Source: Alphaproteobacteria bacterium
GTDB lineage: Bacteria > Pseudomonadota > Alphaproteobacteria > Micavibrionales > Micavibrionaceae
Assembly: GCA_020442505.1 (NCBI GenBank)
Contig: JAGRJZ010000064.1
Span: forward strand, 1-5,149
Length of the DNA stretch: 5,149 bases
Direction of reading: 5' to 3'
In this document: positions 4,696 through 5,149 of the stretch, piece by piece
Layout of the letters: every line of letters starts with the position of its first letter
How positions within the stretch are numbered: the first letter of the stretch is position 1
Program-made: the position numbers and the translations under genes
The notes under the pieces: model-generated
What the model was told of the DNA's origin: nothing
Database searches by the model: none
What the model saw: only the letters and a program-made list of their open reading frames with translations

Positions 4696-5109
4696 ATGAA
4701 ACACGCAGCAGCAGGCAGACGTTCCCGGAATCGCAGCAACGGCGCGCGGCGGAGCGGCCCGAACAAAATGCAGGTCTTTGACAGCAACGGTCCGGATGTA
4801 CGTATCCGCGGTACGGCACATCAGGTGCATGAGAAATACATGGCGCTCGCAAAGGACGCCGCCGCGTCGGGCGACCGGATTCTGGCGGAAAGCTATCTCC
4901 AGCATGCCGAGCATTACCAGCGTGTCATTAACAGCTGGCAGGACGCTTTTACCCCGCGCGAGGTTTCTGACTCGACGGGCGATGACTCCGGCGTGGACGC
5001 GCCGTCTCCGGTTGCTTTGTCTGAGGATGACGATCTGTCCTTGCCGGCCAGCTTGATAGGTAAGCCGCAGGCCGCGGAAGAGCCTCGGCGGGTCATGGAG
5101 AACGCCTAA
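4696..5109 (+). CDS. DUF4167 domain protein, alphaproteobacterial, function unknown
   Basis: The 137-residue protein starts with a basic, Arg/Asn-rich region (RRSRNRSNGARR, 8-19) and then carries the DUF4167 core: VFDSNGPDVRIRGTAHQVHEKY (27-48), LAKDAAASGD (51-60) and AESYLQHAEHYQRVIN (64-79). These helical blocks are characteristic of the family. The C-terminal third (about 90-118) is acidic and probably disordered, including DDSGVD and SEDDDLSLP, so the chain is strongly polarised from basic to acidic. Many family members are longer, so the tail here is on the short side. No enzymatic motif, signal peptide or membrane helix is visible. The basic N-terminus suggests RNA or DNA contact, but this is inference; the function is not known to me. 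AGGA (4685-4688) lies 7 nt before the ATG. Its place after prmC is the common alphaproteobacterial arrangement. Confidence 0.92.
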   Translation: MKHAAAGRRSRNRSNGARRSGPNKMQVFDSNGPDVRIRGTAHQVHEKYMALAKDAAASGDRILAESYLQHAEHYQRVINSWQDAFTPREVSDSTGDDSGVDAPSPVALSEDDDLSLPASLIGKPQAAEEPRRVMENA

Positions 5110-5149
5110 ATCCGTTTCGAATAAGCTGTGTTTTTGAAAGGCGGGGTGC

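Overview
The window looks like an ordinary chromosomal segment of a free-living alphaproteobacterium with roughly 50-55% GC in its genes. The best lineage marker is the DUF4167 protein at the right end, a family largely confined to Alphaproteobacteria and typically found just after prmC, as here. The short (208-residue) cofactor-dependent phosphoglycerate mutase and the AmgK-like kinase fit the same group. I cannot name a genus. I see no rRNA, tRNA, CRISPR array, insertion sequence or phage gene.

Layout. Positions 1-2439 carry a tight leftward operon, read in the order 132-residue unknown protein, AmgK-like sugar kinase, class I/II aspartate aminotransferase. The first two genes overlap by 4 nt (GTGA) and the last two are 15 nt apart. 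The aminotransferase runs off the left edge with about 335 of the usual ~400 residues present. Positions 2440-2677 are a divergent regulatory region holding several dyad repeats. Rightward from there lie gpmA (2678-3304), a 307-nt AT-rich gap (3305-3611), prmC (3612-4484), a 211-nt gap (4485-4695) and the DUF4167 gene (4696-5109). The last 40 nt hold nothing I recognise.

How the genes fit together. The operon combines probable cell-wall amino-sugar salvage (kinase) with amino-acid transamination, and its leading gene is unrecognised. gpmA is central glycolysis. prmC modifies translation release factors, and the DUF4167 protein is an uncharacterised small protein with a basic N-terminus and an acidic tail. 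These are housekeeping functions and I find no convincing new multi-gene system.

The points most worth a second look are non-coding. A strong intrinsic terminator sits downstream of gpmA but points leftward, so it would end a minus-strand transcript coming from the AT-rich gap, where no gene is visible. Nested CTTAC/GTAAG dyads and a CGCAAAG-N8-CTTTGCG palindrome lie in the divergent promoter region. Three DnaA-box-like 9-mers sit in exact 12-bp steps just upstream of the DUF4167 gene. The unknown 132-residue protein translationally coupled to the kinase is the most interesting coding item.
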